This document shows, piece after piece, positions 1 through 10,959 of a stretch of DNA of 64,000 nt (position 1 is the stretch's first letter; every line of letters begins with the position of its first letter). This stretch comes from Rhynchopus euleeides. Taxonomy: Eukaryota > Euglenozoa > Diplonemea > Diplonemida > Diplonemidae. Position numbers and translations under genes: made by a program. The stretch lies in contig OY723309.1 of assembly GCA_963210315.1 (NCBI GenBank), positions 1,798,001-1,862,000 on the forward strand, given 5' to 3'. Under the pieces are notes generated by a model, which did not search any database, was not told the DNA's origin, and saw only the letters and a program-made list of their open reading frames with translations.

Positions 1-1525
1 GTGCCCTCGCCATTTCCCCCCTTTTTTCGTCAGCACTCCTGACCGCATCTGCTTCGCCCGCTCTTCTTGCCATGTTTTCTTCTTCGCTTCAAAAGGGGGC
101 CGGTTGGCCCCTTGCCCCTTGTTTTGTTTTGCTTTGGGGTGTGGTGTGCGTGCCCTCTGCGCACGTTAACCACGCCCCCCCTCTGAATTCTACCCGTCTG
201 CTGTGATTCTTGCAGCGTGCCTTTGGAAGCCAAGCCAAGCCGGCTGCACGCACGCATGCACGCACGCCCGCACAGGGGGGGCAGGGCGTGGGAGTGGGGC
301 GCCTGCCACTGATGGGCCGTTACTTGTGGCGTCTCTGTTAAAACATGTGTTTGTGGCCCAGGCAGGCCATGCCCTCTGCCATCTGCCCCTCTGTGCGGTA
401 CCTTGTGTGTGTTCGGCTTTCTGGCCTTTCTGGCTGTGTGTGGCGCGACATGATGTGTTGCGTGTGTCTTTCGGTAGACACACAGCACGGCGAGGCCCGC
501 CCTGTGCCGTGTCCCATCCCCGCCTCCTCATCCCCAGCAGTTTGTCGCATGTCTTCGTGGCGCTTGTGTGCTTCGGTGTCACACACGCGGAGGACGCGGA
601 CACAGACGCAGACACAAAAGACGCACTTCTCCCTCTCTGCGTTGTTCGCATTTTTATCCCAAAATGCAAGAGCGCAAACCGCACGCAATTCGCAATTCCA
701 TTGCCCCCAGCGCCCCTTTTCCATTGGCCCTGTCTTTGTCTCTGTTCCGCCAGCCGGGCAACCGGCTGGTCGGGTGTGTTCCTCTCCAGTTCCTCTCCGG
801 CATACACGGCACACGCCACCGGGTTCACCGGGTGGCTGTGTTGATGCCACGCTGCCAAAAAAAAACAATAATTTGCTTGCTTTTCTCCCGCTTTTTGCAT
901 TTGCTTTATATTTATAGGCCGGCATATGCTGCCGGCATCCCCTTGTGTATTCATAGTATATTGAGGCGGGTAGGGAGGGAGGGAGAGTGTCACACGCTTG
1001 CCTCGGAAGCTCTGTTCCGCGGGGCGGTGTGCTGTGACGGTGTTGCTGCCCTGGTTCATTTTTGGGTTGGGGCAGCGGCTCTTTCTCACACGCAACACAC
1101 GGCACCTGCTGTGACCCCCCCATTCTCTCTCTCTCCCATTCCATTCCCCCCTCTCTTTTCCGCTCTCTGTTGTTCTCCGTTCTGCGTTCCCCGTTCCCCG
1201 TGTTCCTTTTCCAGAAGATGTGCGCCGCCTCCCCACCACACAGGGGCGGCAACAAAGGCGGACACCGTAAAGCTAATAAGAATGGGGAGCTCGGTGGAAA
1301 AACGGTGGAACGCCACACCACAGACCCGCACCACAAGAATACGAAACAAACAAGATGCCGAGAACCCGCCGAACCCCACCCCCACCCCGCCCCGCCTCCC
1401 CTCCCAGTGCCTGCCAGGGATGGTTCCTTCTTGCAAGCTTCGCAGCGTTGGGATTCCCTCCTCCCAACTCCGCCCCTCCCTCACCGTTCAGTGGGCCCCC
1501 ACACTTTCCCGCGGTACTCCCTCAG
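1..1525. other. Intergenic, no supported gene
   Basis: GC-rich, pyrimidine-biased sequence. Open frames exist on both strands, but their translations are low-complexity and rich in Cys, His and Arg, with no recognisable domain, so they look like frames opened by base composition. The part nearest 1526 is C/T-rich and probably belongs to the 5' region of the next gene. Confidence 0.6.
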
Positions 1526-1549
1526 CTCCACCACACTCTTTACCCCCAG
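1526..1549 (+). promoter_or_regulatory. Putative splice acceptor (polypyrimidine + AG) before GET4-like gene
   Basis: A C/T-rich run ends in CAG at 1549, about 50 bases before the ATG at 1598. A second AG lies at 1560. This would suit a trans-splice or 5'-UTR acceptor. No spliced-leader gene is in the window to confirm it. Confidence 0.3.
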
Positions 1550-1597
1550 CTCTCCGACAGGGACCCTTTGGGGAAGGGACGGACCCACTCTCCGACC

Positions 1598-2662
1598 ATG
1601 GAACCCGCAACGAAGCGCAGCCGGCTGATGCAGCGCGCTGACGCACACATGGCTCAGAAGGAATTCTACGAGGCGTTCATGCTCTTCAAAGGGCAGCTCG
1701 CCCGCGGCAGTGCCGAGACCGCTATTGCCGGCGTGCAGCATCTTCTCTTCGCGGAGCAGGGCAAGCTTGCAGGCGAGCTGGCCGCAGAGGCTGTCGCAAA
1801 GCATGGCCTTGCCGCTGCCTCCGGCGTGTCCTTCTCATCCGTCTCCTCCAAGGCCCGCGCTGAGTACCTCGTGGAGGTGCTGAGGCGTGTCGACACTGCT
1901 GCTGAGGAACACCCCCGCCTGCAGGCTGAGCTTGCGGACGCGCTGATCGCCGAGAAAAGCTTCGCCAAGGCACAGGAGCACGCCGTGCTGTCAGGCGAAC
2001 CGGGTGTCTGCCTGCGCCTGCTCAGCGCCTGGGTGGCAGGGGCACCGGCTGCCGAACGCCCGCTGTTCCACCTCCGCCTCTACCTGCTGCTGCTCATCAA
2101 AGGGGCGCATGCGGGTGCCGGGCAGGTCGCTGCGTCGGCTGCGCAGGACACCCCCCTCGCCTTCATCGGCTTCCTGCACAGGGCTGTCGCAGCAGGGGAC
2201 AAGGCCCTGTTCGACAGAGTGGCGCAGCACAGCAAGGTGGCTGCGCTGCTGCGCTGCGACAGCTTCTTCGGGGCAGCGCTGGAGAAGGTATGGCCAAAAC
2301 CAGGCACAACCCTGCAGAACGAGTGAAGGGGAGAACAACCTAGTGCTTCCCTCCACTTTCGATTTTAATACCCCACCCCCCTCCCCCCCCGCTCTGCGGC
2401 TGCAGCCCTCCCTCGCATACAGAGGAGAAATACACTGTTGACACCCCCTACCCTCTCCAGCCCGCCCACACCCCACGCCACGATACAGGTTGCTGTGGCC
2501 TATTTCAGCGGGGGGAAGTTTGCGGGGAAGGTGGCTCCTGTGCCTGCCGCTGCGCCTAAACCTGCGCCCACGCCTGCACCCAAGCCGAGCGTTGCCCCTG
2601 CCACCCGCGCCCCTGCACCTGCACCTGCGGCAAGCGCCCTGACAGACCCCGACCTGGACTGA
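1598..2662 (+). CDS. GET4: GET4-like tail-anchored protein insertion factor, two exons
   Basis: Exons 1598-2287 and 2489-2662 (GTATGG donor, ACAG acceptor, phase 0) give about 287 aa. The alpha-helical repeat start with an 'ARGSAETAIAGVQHLLFAEQ' block, and the end of the repeat fold spanning the splice junction (LEK then VAVAYF), resemble GET4/TRC35. That cytosolic factor links Sgt2 to Get3 when tail-anchored proteins are delivered to the ER. The family is usually about 300 aa, so the length fits. The tail after the fold is a Pro/Ala/Lys-rich stretch ending DPDLD, which looks disordered. ATG 1598 is chosen because upstream residues in the same frame are Pro-rich and UTR-like. Assignment is from sequence resemblance only. 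The splice junction is well supported because it restores the conserved C-terminal helix. Confidence 0.72.
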
Positions 2663-3294
2663 GGCGGGGGGGTGGTGTTGCACACGGTGCCTTGCCAGTA
2701 GAGCAGCCCCAACTGCCTCTCCCCTCTCAACGCCTGAATCACCCCGCGCCGCGTTGGCTGCCTTTGGCAGGCATCACACCGCAGTGCGTTGTGGTGTGGT
2801 TGTCCCCTGTCAGCCCCGCCGCGCTTCTTCCCGCTAGCTTCACCCCCACCCTTCACCCGACCCGCTCGAGAGGGGGTGCGTGTTCCTGCATAAACAGTGA
2901 AACGGGGCAGGCCGTGCCCTGGCTATGGTCCACTTGCCTGATCCCCCCCCTGTTCGGCCCCTCTTAGAAGGAACGTGCGATATGTGTGACGATCCCTCTG
3001 GGATAAGGCGGCTTGCCCATGGGTTCTTTGTTGGCGAGCGTTTGTGAAGCGGAGGAGGGCACATATATAGCTTTGTTGCATTCAAGTTCATTCGTGGAAG
3101 CGTTCTGTATTTCCAGGAGGGAAAATCACATGCACTGGCAGGTACACCGTTGGGGCAAACAGAGGGTGCAACTCTGAGCCTTTGATTCAGTATCAGTCCC
3201 CCCCTCCCCCCCAGTTGTGACTTCTTCCTACTTTATATTACACCGGAGAAATACACCCACTCTGGGTAGTCATCCCTCTTCACTCTTCACTGCC
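2663..3294. other. Intergenic, nothing recognised
   Basis: GC-rich spacer with short C and G runs between the GET4-like stop and the next acceptor-like tract. No protein-like frame, tRNA-like fold or repeat shared with the rest of the window was seen. Confidence 0.5.
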
Positions 3295-3345
3295 TACCCA
3301 CCTGCCCACCCCACCCAGACCCACACCCACCCAACCGCGCCACAG
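3295..3345 (+). promoter_or_regulatory. Putative splice acceptor before TRAPPC12-like gene
   Basis: A long C-rich pyrimidine tract ends in CACAG at 3345, about 60 bases before ATG 3408. Same pattern as before the other + strand genes. Confidence 0.3.
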
Positions 3346-3407
3346 GGAGACAGGGGGGTACTGTGTGAGGGGAGGGGGTGGGGGAGGGAACACGAGGGGT
3401 TGCGGGG

Positions 3408-5656
3408 ATGTCAGGGCAGCGGCCTGCCCCCTCCTCGGCTGGCGACCCCCAGCAGCAGCAGCACCGCCAGATGCAGCACGGCGCGGCCGCAGCGCCGCAG
3501 AGGATGCCTCCCGCCGCTGCCGCGTCCTCCCCGCCTTACGGGCCGCAGAACCCGCAGCACTACACGCCTGCGCCGCGGGCAGCACCTCCCCCGCCGGAGA
3601 CACGGCAGCAGAAGGTCGTCAACTTCTTCCAGAAGGCCAACCCGGGGAACCCAATCCCCCCGGCACCCCCGGCGCGCGCCAAGCTCGCAGACCTCCTGCA
3701 CAGCATGGGAGACGATTACATCGGCATCGCGGAAGTGCTTGCGTCGCAGGGGGCGTGGGCAGACATCGCCTCGCTGCCTAAGCAGAAGGCTGACTTCTAC
3801 CCCGACACCGAGAAGGCACTGTCACTGCTGGTCGACCAAGACCTGCCGGAGAATGTGGCAGCTATGAAGGACCTGGCACGCCGTGTGCACATCCATGCCT
3901 TGGCAAAGCTGAAGACAGGCAAGCCTGACGAAGCTCTCCGTGTCCTCCAGCAGGGTGATGTGTTCGGTGTCTTCGCCTTCGGGCACGACGGGGGTGGCGG
4001 GCAGTCGGCTAACGCATATCTGTGCCTGGCGCCGAAGGCGCTGTCGTGTGCGCCCTTCTCCATGCGCCTGCTGCGGTGTGCGCTGGAGGAGGGGCCCCAC
4101 GCTCTCTACCAGCTCCTCGCGCTGGTGGAGCGTCGTATCGCCGAGCTGTCGTGCGATGCCCCAGCAGAGGGGGCGGAGGGGGTGGATCTGTGGGAGCGGC
4201 GGCGGCGCGCGGTGTTGGTGAAGCTGACGTCGAAGCTGGGGGCGGCGGGGGATGTGGCGCCCGTGCTGAAGATCCTGACGGACCTGTGCGGGGAGGAGAG
4301 GCACAGCAGGGATGTGCAGCTGCAGCACAGGCGGGCGGCGGCCATGATGCAGGCGGGGCACATCGGGGAGGTCGAGTCGATCATCGGCACCCTTCAGGCT
4401 CAGCTGCAGGAGGAGGGTGTGCCGGAGGCTCGCCGCCAGTGCCTCGAGCGGACGGTGGCGACGCTCAGCGGGCTGCTGCATGTGTGCAAGGGTGATGTTA
4501 CGGCGGCGGAGCCGTTCTTCAGCAAGCACAACGACATCAAGCAGACCGCAGCAATGAACAATAAGGTGTGTCACGACAAGGGTGGTGTGGCAACCCTGTG
4601 ATGCCAGGTTCAGGGGTGTGAGCCGAGCAGCGGGGGGTCGGGGTGAAGTGTCGCCTTGTGTTTAGGGGGTCGGGTTTCCTTTTGTTTTTGCTCAACTGCC
4701 TTGTCTTCTGCGCCTCACCGACCAACCCTCCCCACAGGCGGTGTGTGCTGTGTACAGCGAGCGCCTTCCAGAAGCCATCATCCAGCTGGAGCAGACGGTG
4801 GCGGCGAACCCGACGGGGCTGACCGAGACCACAACGCAGAACCTGTGCAGCCTGTACGACATGGAGGTATCTTAGAGCACAGTCGCACGCCACACCAGGG
4901 GACACCTGAGTTTTTACAACGGGAATTTTATCAGGTCGTTCTGCCAGGCCTGGGCGGGGAACGAGCCCTTTTTCCAGGTTTTTTGGGTCGGGGAACCAGG
5001 TTTTTTCTAAGAATTTTTACAAGGGATTTTTTGCTCGCCCCCCCACAGTTTCCAGGCGCGTGCCCGTCAGGCGGGACTTTTTCTATGGTTTCTCTCCGCG
5101 TCATCATGTGACAGCTCTAGAGTGTGCCCAGTTCTTGAGAGATGCATGCGGCAGAGACTGCCCCTCATGCGCGTTACAGCTGAAAATGAATGAGGATCAC
5201 CTGGCGCTCGTTCTCATCGGGGGTTGTGCTCCGCAGGTACTCAATACACCTTGGCACTCTCGCAGGACTGGACATGCCAGCAGCTGAAGGACAGTTACAA
5301 AGCTGCCACTCACCACCCACCTGCTGGTCCTTCAGGTCTGAAAGCCCAAAAGCTCCCGGGGATTTTTGCTGTGGTGCGGACCATATTCAGCGCAGTAGGG
5401 TGACCTCTCCGATTTTCCAAAACTGCTGGTTTACTGGTTTGGGGAACGGTCGCCGGCAGACCGTTGAAATGCCCGTGTTAGCAAGGCACACTCACGTTTT
5501 AGGTAGTGTGCCGCGTGTCACGCATGTCGCGAACGCGGCGAGTGCATCTCCCAGGTGGGGAAGTCCGACCTCCTGTCCGATGTCAACCAGGCTTCGAAGA
5601 AGCGCTTCATGGATGCGGCGCTGACCTCCTACGCTGCACTGTACCCGGGGAAGTGA
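3408..5656 (+). CDS. TRAPPC12: TRAPPC12-like TPR protein (TRAPP III tethering complex), three exons
   Basis: Proposed exons 3408-4565, 4738-4866 and 5555-5656, all phase 0 with GT-AG borders, give about 462 aa. A Pro/Gln/Ala-rich N-terminus (about 70 residues) is followed by TPR-like helical hairpins. Exon 1 ends AAMNNK and exon 2 continues AVCAVYSERLPEAI, then ends QNLCSLYDME; this 'N-CTLYEL' pattern near the C-terminus is typical of TRAPPC12. The family belongs to TRAPP III, which activates Rab1 during ER-Golgi traffic and autophagy. The last exon encodes about 33 residues ending YAALYPGK. It is the least certain part, because intron 2 is 688 bases, unusually long here, and repeat-rich. ATG 3408 is the first in-frame Met of the coding-like stretch. 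Confidence 0.62.
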
Positions 5657-5670
5657 GATGGGCGGGCAAA

Positions 5671-5962
5671 CGCTACATGGGGGGTCTGGGGGGCGGAGCC
5701 CCCCAGCCGCCGGAGGCCACGGTCGCGAACATCTGTTCGTGTGGGCGTACAGATTCTGGCGTACAGATTGATTCTGGTAGCGAACATCTGTCCGTGTGGG
5801 TGTACAGATTCTGTGCGAGTTGGCTGCGTCCTCCTGAGGCGACTGGAATGGTTGGACCCCGACCTGATAGGATTCGAAGGACTCGAGTACGAGACAGACG
5901 CCACAGGGGGGTCTGGGGGGCGGAGCCCCCCAGCCGCCGGAGGCCACGGTAGTGAACGTCTG
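5671..5962 (+). repeat. Dispersed GGGGTCTGGGGGGC hairpin repeat, two units with shared spacer
   Basis: Near-identical units at 5671-5745 and 5901-5962 contain the hairpin GGGGGGCGGAGCCCCCC followed by AGCCGCCGGAGGCCACGG. The spacer carries CATCTGT-TCGTGTGGG and CAGATTCTG motifs and GAGTTGG-TGCGTCCTCCTGAGG. The same unit pair and spacer recur at 26160-26391, and a single unit sits at 43079-43142. It starts 15 bases after the TRAPPC12-like stop. Confidence 0.8.
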
Positions 5963-6127
5963 TCTCTCCAGTTGGCCAGCAAGGCGAACTGCACGGGGGA
6001 CAGACTTCCCTTCCATCCCTGTGCGCGCCGTGTCGACTGGGAAAAAATGAGAAAAGGTTTTTTCCTCTGCGAAACAACCTTAGAAAAAAAATTCCCCTAA
6101 CAAAATTCTTAGAAAAAAAGTTTTTGG

Positions 6128-9100
6128 TCCCTTACCAGGGGATAAGATAGGTCTGGTTTTCCGGTTTTCAAAACCAGGGTTTCCCGGTTCCCGGTTTTCT
6201 GAAAAAAAAAAAAAAGGGCCGGTCTCATTTTTGGCGTTTTTTTTGTAACTTTGGGACAGTAAAACAGTCAGAAAAAACGCCAGAAAAAAATAGAAAGTGA
6301 CCCCATCGTGATCCGCACGGAGCTCAAATAGTCCAAAGAAGGCAGAGAAGCGGAGAAGAAAAAATGGACCTAGCGGGTGGCCCGGTGGGGCCCGGTGGGT
6401 GGTGATGCCCTCGTCATGCAGGTCTCTTCTGTTTTGAAGTTTCGAGATCCTCCATTGTGTGATGGTCCCGCAGAACTGGCACAGAACCGTCCTCCGTAGG
6501 GATCACACCGAGCCTTCACATGTCAGGTGTCTGACTGGTGGCACCCACGACACACCCACACCCCCACGCGCCTGCAGGCATACTGTAAGAAGATATGTCA
6601 AAGCGGAGAGCGCATCAGGCCCAGCTGGGCGCGTTTGGCTTTGCATCGCAGAGGGCGGTGCGGGGGACGGTGCAGGAGGTGGGCGGGCCGCAGTATCACA
6701 CTGGGTATGACCAGTGGAAGGCGGGCAAGTACCCCGGGCAAGACCGATATGCCAACTTGCACGCCTTCCTCTGCAACCAGTGCTCGATCCGCGGCTTCAG
6801 CAACCACCAAGCCGCCTCAAACAGGCACCTTGTCGCGCTGTGCAAGGCATTCGATGCTCTTGCTCGCGCGGACGACGAGGTGGCACCTCATATGAGGAAG
6901 CCCCTGAGTAGCCTCGTCAAACTGGCAAAGACAAAGGCAGACGAAATGCCGTTGGTGGAGAGCGAGGCCGTGCCGGCGCCTGCCCCGACACAGCAGGCCC
7001 CAGCCCTCGTCGCAGATCTTGCGATTGCACGGCAAGTTGAGGTCGAGATGGCAGCTGATGATAATGCGGAGAGATCAGCTGAAGCTCTGGAGGCCGCGAT
7101 CGCCAATGAGCGCCAACGCGCGAGGGGCTACACCACCACCCCCGTGCGCAACTCCAACGACTGCCTGTACCCTTCCCTCCACAAGCACGAGGTCTACGCC
7201 TACGTGGAGGCAAAGTTGATGGCGCAGTACGCGGGGCCCGTCGGCTTGGATGCGCCTGCCGAGCCCTTCCCCCGCGCCAGCGAGATGGTGCATGTCCCGG
7301 AGGACATCCAGGGGGACAGCCGGGTGATGGGAATGCTGCGCGAATCCCACGCGTGGGCAAAACCCACACCCGAGGGGCTGGCGTGCCGCGCTTGCTTTGA
7401 CGCAAGCAAGCGCGGTGTCTTCGTCGGGCGGTGCCTGCCATGGAATGAGGTGAAGAGCCGCTTCACCTCCCGCGCGAAGGAGCACACCGAGGCAACGAGA
7501 CAGAAGCACACCGAGAAGTGGGCACAGTGGCTGGCAAGAGAAGACTCGGTGCGCCGACATGGGACTGCAGGAGAGATCCGCTCCACAGCTCACCAGAGGG
7601 CCTGGGTCAACTCTAAGGTGAAGCAGCTTCAGAACACCGAGATGCTCTGCCGCCTGCTGCACGACGTACAGTACTGTTGCAGCAACAACGAAGCCCTCAC
7701 GACGACCCTCGCATCCCTCCGCGTGCGTGACAGCTACACTTCCCCAGAAGTAAAGTCTTTCAATGCTACATACCACAACCTCACCTCGAACACAATCTAC
7801 GACGAAGTAGTGGGTCTGATGGCAAGCCACGCCATGGCGGAAGTGAAGCACAAGATTGAAAGATCCCCGTTCGTATCCATCATCACGGACGAGACGCAGG
7901 ATGTGACACGCCAATCGCAATTTTGCATCCTGATCCGGGTCATCGACCCAACCACCTTTGATACCAACGAACTGTTCTGGCGCATGACTCCGCTGAACAC
8001 ATCACAGACTGCGACAAACATCACAGATTTCTTGATTCAACAACTCGACGACCTTGGCGACGGTTTCTGGAACAAGATGCTTGCGTTTGCGTCGGATTCG
8101 TGCAACACCATGGGCGGGAGTCGTAAGGGTGTTCAGTTGCAGGTGAAGGTACGGAAAGCACCGTACTCCTTCTGGGCGGCTTGTCGGGCGCATGCACTCA
8201 ATCTTGTTGCGATGCACACTGCCAAGGACCACCCTGTCATCCGCGCAAGCTACGACCTTGTCTCCAGCACGTTTGCCTTGCTGTACAGGGGTGCTGGGAA
8301 TGGCACAGGCAAACTCCGGTGCTTTCGGGAATGCATGTCCGCTTTGGAGAGGATCGATGGCTTCGGGTTCTGGCGTGAGCGCGACTTGTGCAGTGTTGGA
8401 GACACCCGCTGGTGTTCGCATGAGCGTTGTGCGCAGAGTCTGACTGACTGCCTCAAAGGGGTGGTCATGTGTATCAACAAGCTGGATCATGAGAAGGCAG
8501 TTGCCCTGCGTGCGGTGTACCAGGAGAGCAGCACCCTCGTCGGGTTATTCCTGATGCGGGAGGTGATGCACTGTCTTGGCGCCTTCTCGCGGTGCATACA
8601 GCATGCAAGCCTGTGTTTCGGTGATCTCCCTCGCATCGCGACACACTATGCATGCAAGATCGGAAAGCTGTTAGAACGACCCGACCTGTCTCCGACCTAC
8701 GCATCCTGCTGGATACTGATCAATGACGCCCGGCCTTCTTGCCCTCCCATCACGGAGGAGTTCGTGGCACAGTATCACGAGCAGTACGCAAAGCCCTACC
8801 TCCGTACCCTGAAGGAGGAGATCGAGGGGCTGATGGATGACTTCGGGGTGCTTGCAGCATTCTCTGTGTATGATCCCTGGTGCCCCGACTTCGACAACGC
8901 AGCAGCAGCGGCACAGAAGCTCAAAGCACTTTGCGATCATTTCTGCGAGCCCAAGGTGATGACATTTGAGGATGCCGACGGGGTGCAGAAGGAGACGGAA
9001 CCGAGTGCACCGTACTTCCCGGCCGAAGAGCGGGGTCTGCTGGAGTTGGAGCTGGCCAACGTGCGAATGAAGCTGAAGGAGACCGCACAAACACAGGAGG

Positions 9101-9876
9101 ATACCCGCAGCCGCAGATTCAGCACTCTCATCAAAGCATTCTTGAAGAATCAGCTGAACCGTCTCGCCTTCCCGCACACCTCGCGTCTCCTGCAGATTGT
9201 GCTGACCATCCCCTTGTCGACAAGTAGTGCTGAGCGGATGTTCTCCAAGCTCCGCATCATCAAGAACAGGCTCAGCAACCGTATGGGCGACGCCAAGCTG
9301 CAGAACACGCTGGCCATCTGTATGGAGGGTAGTGTCACTCCGGACGGGATTCCGGAAGCGGCGCTCCGTCAGTACGTGGACGCATTCACATCGGAAGAAC
9401 GAAAGCTCAGCTACTGTCCCTTCGGGGAGCTGCGGGCGGCACAGCAACACGCCACTGCTGTTCGGCAGAGCCTGGCACAACCATGGTGGGTGTGATCCTG
9501 AGTCGGTTGGTGCCGGGGCTCGTGCGCCCCCCCCCCCTCCCCGCCGGCTCACTCCGCCGCCCCCCCCGCCCCCGTCCTCCTCCCTTCCTCTCTGCTTCCC
9601 CCTCCCCTGACCTCTTGCCCCGCCCCTTAGAGCATTGTTGTTTGTGTTGTGCATGTCTTTGTGCTAAGAGTTCGTAGAAGAAAAAGTAGAACCTGCTGCG
9701 CTTGCCCCACCAAGCAGCCTCAGTACGACAGGACGCGCGCAGGCACCGGGCCTCTCAGATTCTGGGAGGGTTTGCGCGGGTCGCGCGCGCCGAAGGCGCG
9801 CGCGAAAAATTTTCAAAACCAGAAAAACCGGGAAACGGCGCCAGAAAAAAAGTCTATCTTATACCCTGTCCCTTAC
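6128..9876 (+). mobile_element. Complete autonomous hAT transposon with 8-bp target duplications
   Basis: Element proper 6136-9868 (3733 bp). The ends are inverted: left CAGGGGATAAGATAG and right, reverse-complemented, CAGGGTATAAGATAG. They are flanked by a perfect 8-bp duplication TCCCTTAC (6128-6135 and 9869-9876), the hAT hallmark. Subterminal parts include a GCGCGCGCC-GAA-GGCGCGCGC hairpin near 9782-9804. Both terminal regions match, inverted, the 976-bp element at 42844-43819. An intact transposase frame lies inside, so the element may be recent or active. Confidence 0.93.
6595..9495 (+). CDS. hAT-family transposase
   Basis: A single 966-aa open frame inside the 3.7-kb element. The N-terminus has a Cys/His cluster (FLCNQC then SNHQAASNRH), followed by a second zinc-finger-like block (ACRACFDAS, then GRCLPWNEVKSRF with paired His), resembling the DNA-binding fingers of ZMYM/TTF-type hAT proteins. 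The catalytic core carries D432 (ITDETQD), D501 (FASDSCNTM) and E880 (SSAERMFS), with the hAT CxxH motif CRAH between. The 69-residue D-D spacing is typical. The C-terminus has the dimerisation domain (PLSTSSAERMFSKLRIIKNR). ATG 6595 is the first Met, 460 bases inside the left end. It would excise and reinsert the element. No stop or frameshift interrupts it. Confidence 0.93.
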   Translation: MSKRRAHQAQLGAFGFASQRAVRGTVQEVGGPQYHTGYDQWKAGKYPGQDRYANLHAFLCNQCSIRGFSNHQAASNRHLVALCKAFDALARADDEVAPHMRKPLSSLVKLAKTKADEMPLVESEAVPAPAPTQQAPALVADLAIARQVEVEMAADDNAERSAEALEAAIANERQRARGYTTTPVRNSNDCLYPSLHKHEVYAYVEAKLMAQYAGPVGLDAPAEPFPRASEMVHVPEDIQGDSRVMGMLRESHAWAKPTPEGLACRACFDASKRGVFVGRCLPWNEVKSRFTSRAKEHTEATRQKHTEKWAQWLAREDSVRRHGTAGEIRSTAHQRAWVNSKVKQLQNTEMLCRLLHDVQYCCSNNEALTTTLASLRVRDSYTSPEVKSFNATYHNLTSNTIYDEVVGLMASHAMAEVKHKIERSPFVSIITDETQDVTRQSQFCILIRVIDPTTFDTNELFWRMTPLNTSQTATNITDFLIQQLDDLGDGFWNKMLAFASDSCNTMGGSRKGVQLQVKVRKAPYSFWAACRAHALNLVAMHTAKDHPVIRASYDLVSSTFALLYRGAGNGTGKLRCFRECMSALERIDGFGFWRERDLCSVGDTRWCSHERCAQSLTDCLKGVVMCINKLDHEKAVALRAVYQESSTLVGLFLMREVMHCLGAFSRCIQHASLCFGDLPRIATHYACKIGKLLERPDLSPTYASCWILINDARPSCPPITEEFVAQYHEQYAKPYLRTLKEEIEGLMDDFGVLAAFSVYDPWCPDFDNAAAAAQKLKALCDHFCEPKVMTFEDADGVQKETEPSAPYFPAEERGLLELELANVRMKLKETAQTQEDTRSRRFSTLIKAFLKNQLNRLAFPHTSRLLQIVLTIPLSTSSAERMFSKLRIIKNRLSNRMGDAKLQNTLAICMEGSVTPDGIPEAALRQYVDAFTSEERKLSYCPFGELRAAQQHATAVRQSLAQPWWV

Positions 9877-10959
9877 AAAAATTCTTAGAAAAAAAGTTCA
9901 GAATCCTGAAAGTGGGGAACAAGCCCCCCAGTTAGGAACAGCCCTGCGTTCTGCTGGGTTCTATTTTTTTTTGCCACGCCACATCACACTCAGTCCGAAG
10001 CGCCCGCTGAGAAGAAGGCGCGAGTCTTTGCCGTTGCAGAAGCCTACAAAGGCCCAGACTTTGTCCAGGCCGTGCAGGCGGTGCAATCAACATGACAGGC
10101 AGCTGCCTCTGCTGCGTGATGCAGGGTTCCGTGACGGGCCCCTCTTGCGCGTGTCTGTGTGACGATCTTCATCGCATCAGAGACTTTGCTCGGTGCTGCA
10201 CTCACGGCAGCAAGACGCTTCAGCTGCCAGGGTTGTCGCCAGTGCCTGCCTGCACAGCCTTCACGTGAGGGGTTTCCACCTGATCTTGAAGGCTGTGCTG
10301 CGTCTCGCGGCCACCCACCCCCAGGGTCGCTGTGCCTGCCACGCCACAGCAAGTCTCGCCCTGTTGCTAGCTCCTCTTTCTGCCTCTCCCCACTCTAGCT
10401 GGCCGTCCTAACCACGACCCCCTTCGGCCGACCAACGACGTGTTGCGACATGACCCCCACCCCCACCCCCAAGGCCACCTCCCAAACCCAATCCCGATTG
10501 CTGATTTTTCGACGCATTTTTTCCAGCCAGCTTTTCGCGCTACTACAAGTTCCAAAAAGACCCAGACTGTCGCAGCGGTTCGGTATCCTGGAAAACACTT
10601 GCCACCGTTCAAAGTTGCATGAACAAAAGGGATCAGATTCCAAGCCAAGATCAGTTCCTTTTTCGGGTTTCAGGTGTTTAGCATACACCACGCCTTGGGG
10701 CCTTCATTATGTGCCACTTCCGCTTCTTCTGTGTTTCCCCACACATTCAAGGCAGGCCCTCACACACCGTGCTGCCTACGCTCCCCGCAACCCTATTTAC
10801 ACATTGCCGTGGTGTGGTGAGCGTGGCGGAGGCCGCACCGAGGGGGCGGGCGTGCTTGGGTGGAACAGCGCGGGGTAACGCCTGGGGTCAGCCTGTGCTA
10901 GCCCCAGCCCCGAGCCTGTGCGGCGCTGCCCTCTCGGGAGAGAGGCGGTGCTGCCCGCA
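9877..10959. other. Spacer after hAT element, with a possible orphan terminal exon at 9994-10095
   Basis: After the hAT target duplication, a T-rich tract ending in CAG (9993) precedes a 33-codon frame, 9994-10095, reading SEAPAEKKARVFAVAEAYKG and ending in TGA. Its composition is protein-like, so it could be the last exon of a gene split by the transposon. No matching upstream exon was found. The remainder holds no recognised feature. Confidence 0.3.

Noticed and set aside
190..1641. Several long open frames on both strands in the first 1.6 kb
   Set aside because: Translations are low-complexity and biased (Cys, His, Arg, Pro), overlap each other on both strands, and show no domain, signal or coding-like codon pattern.
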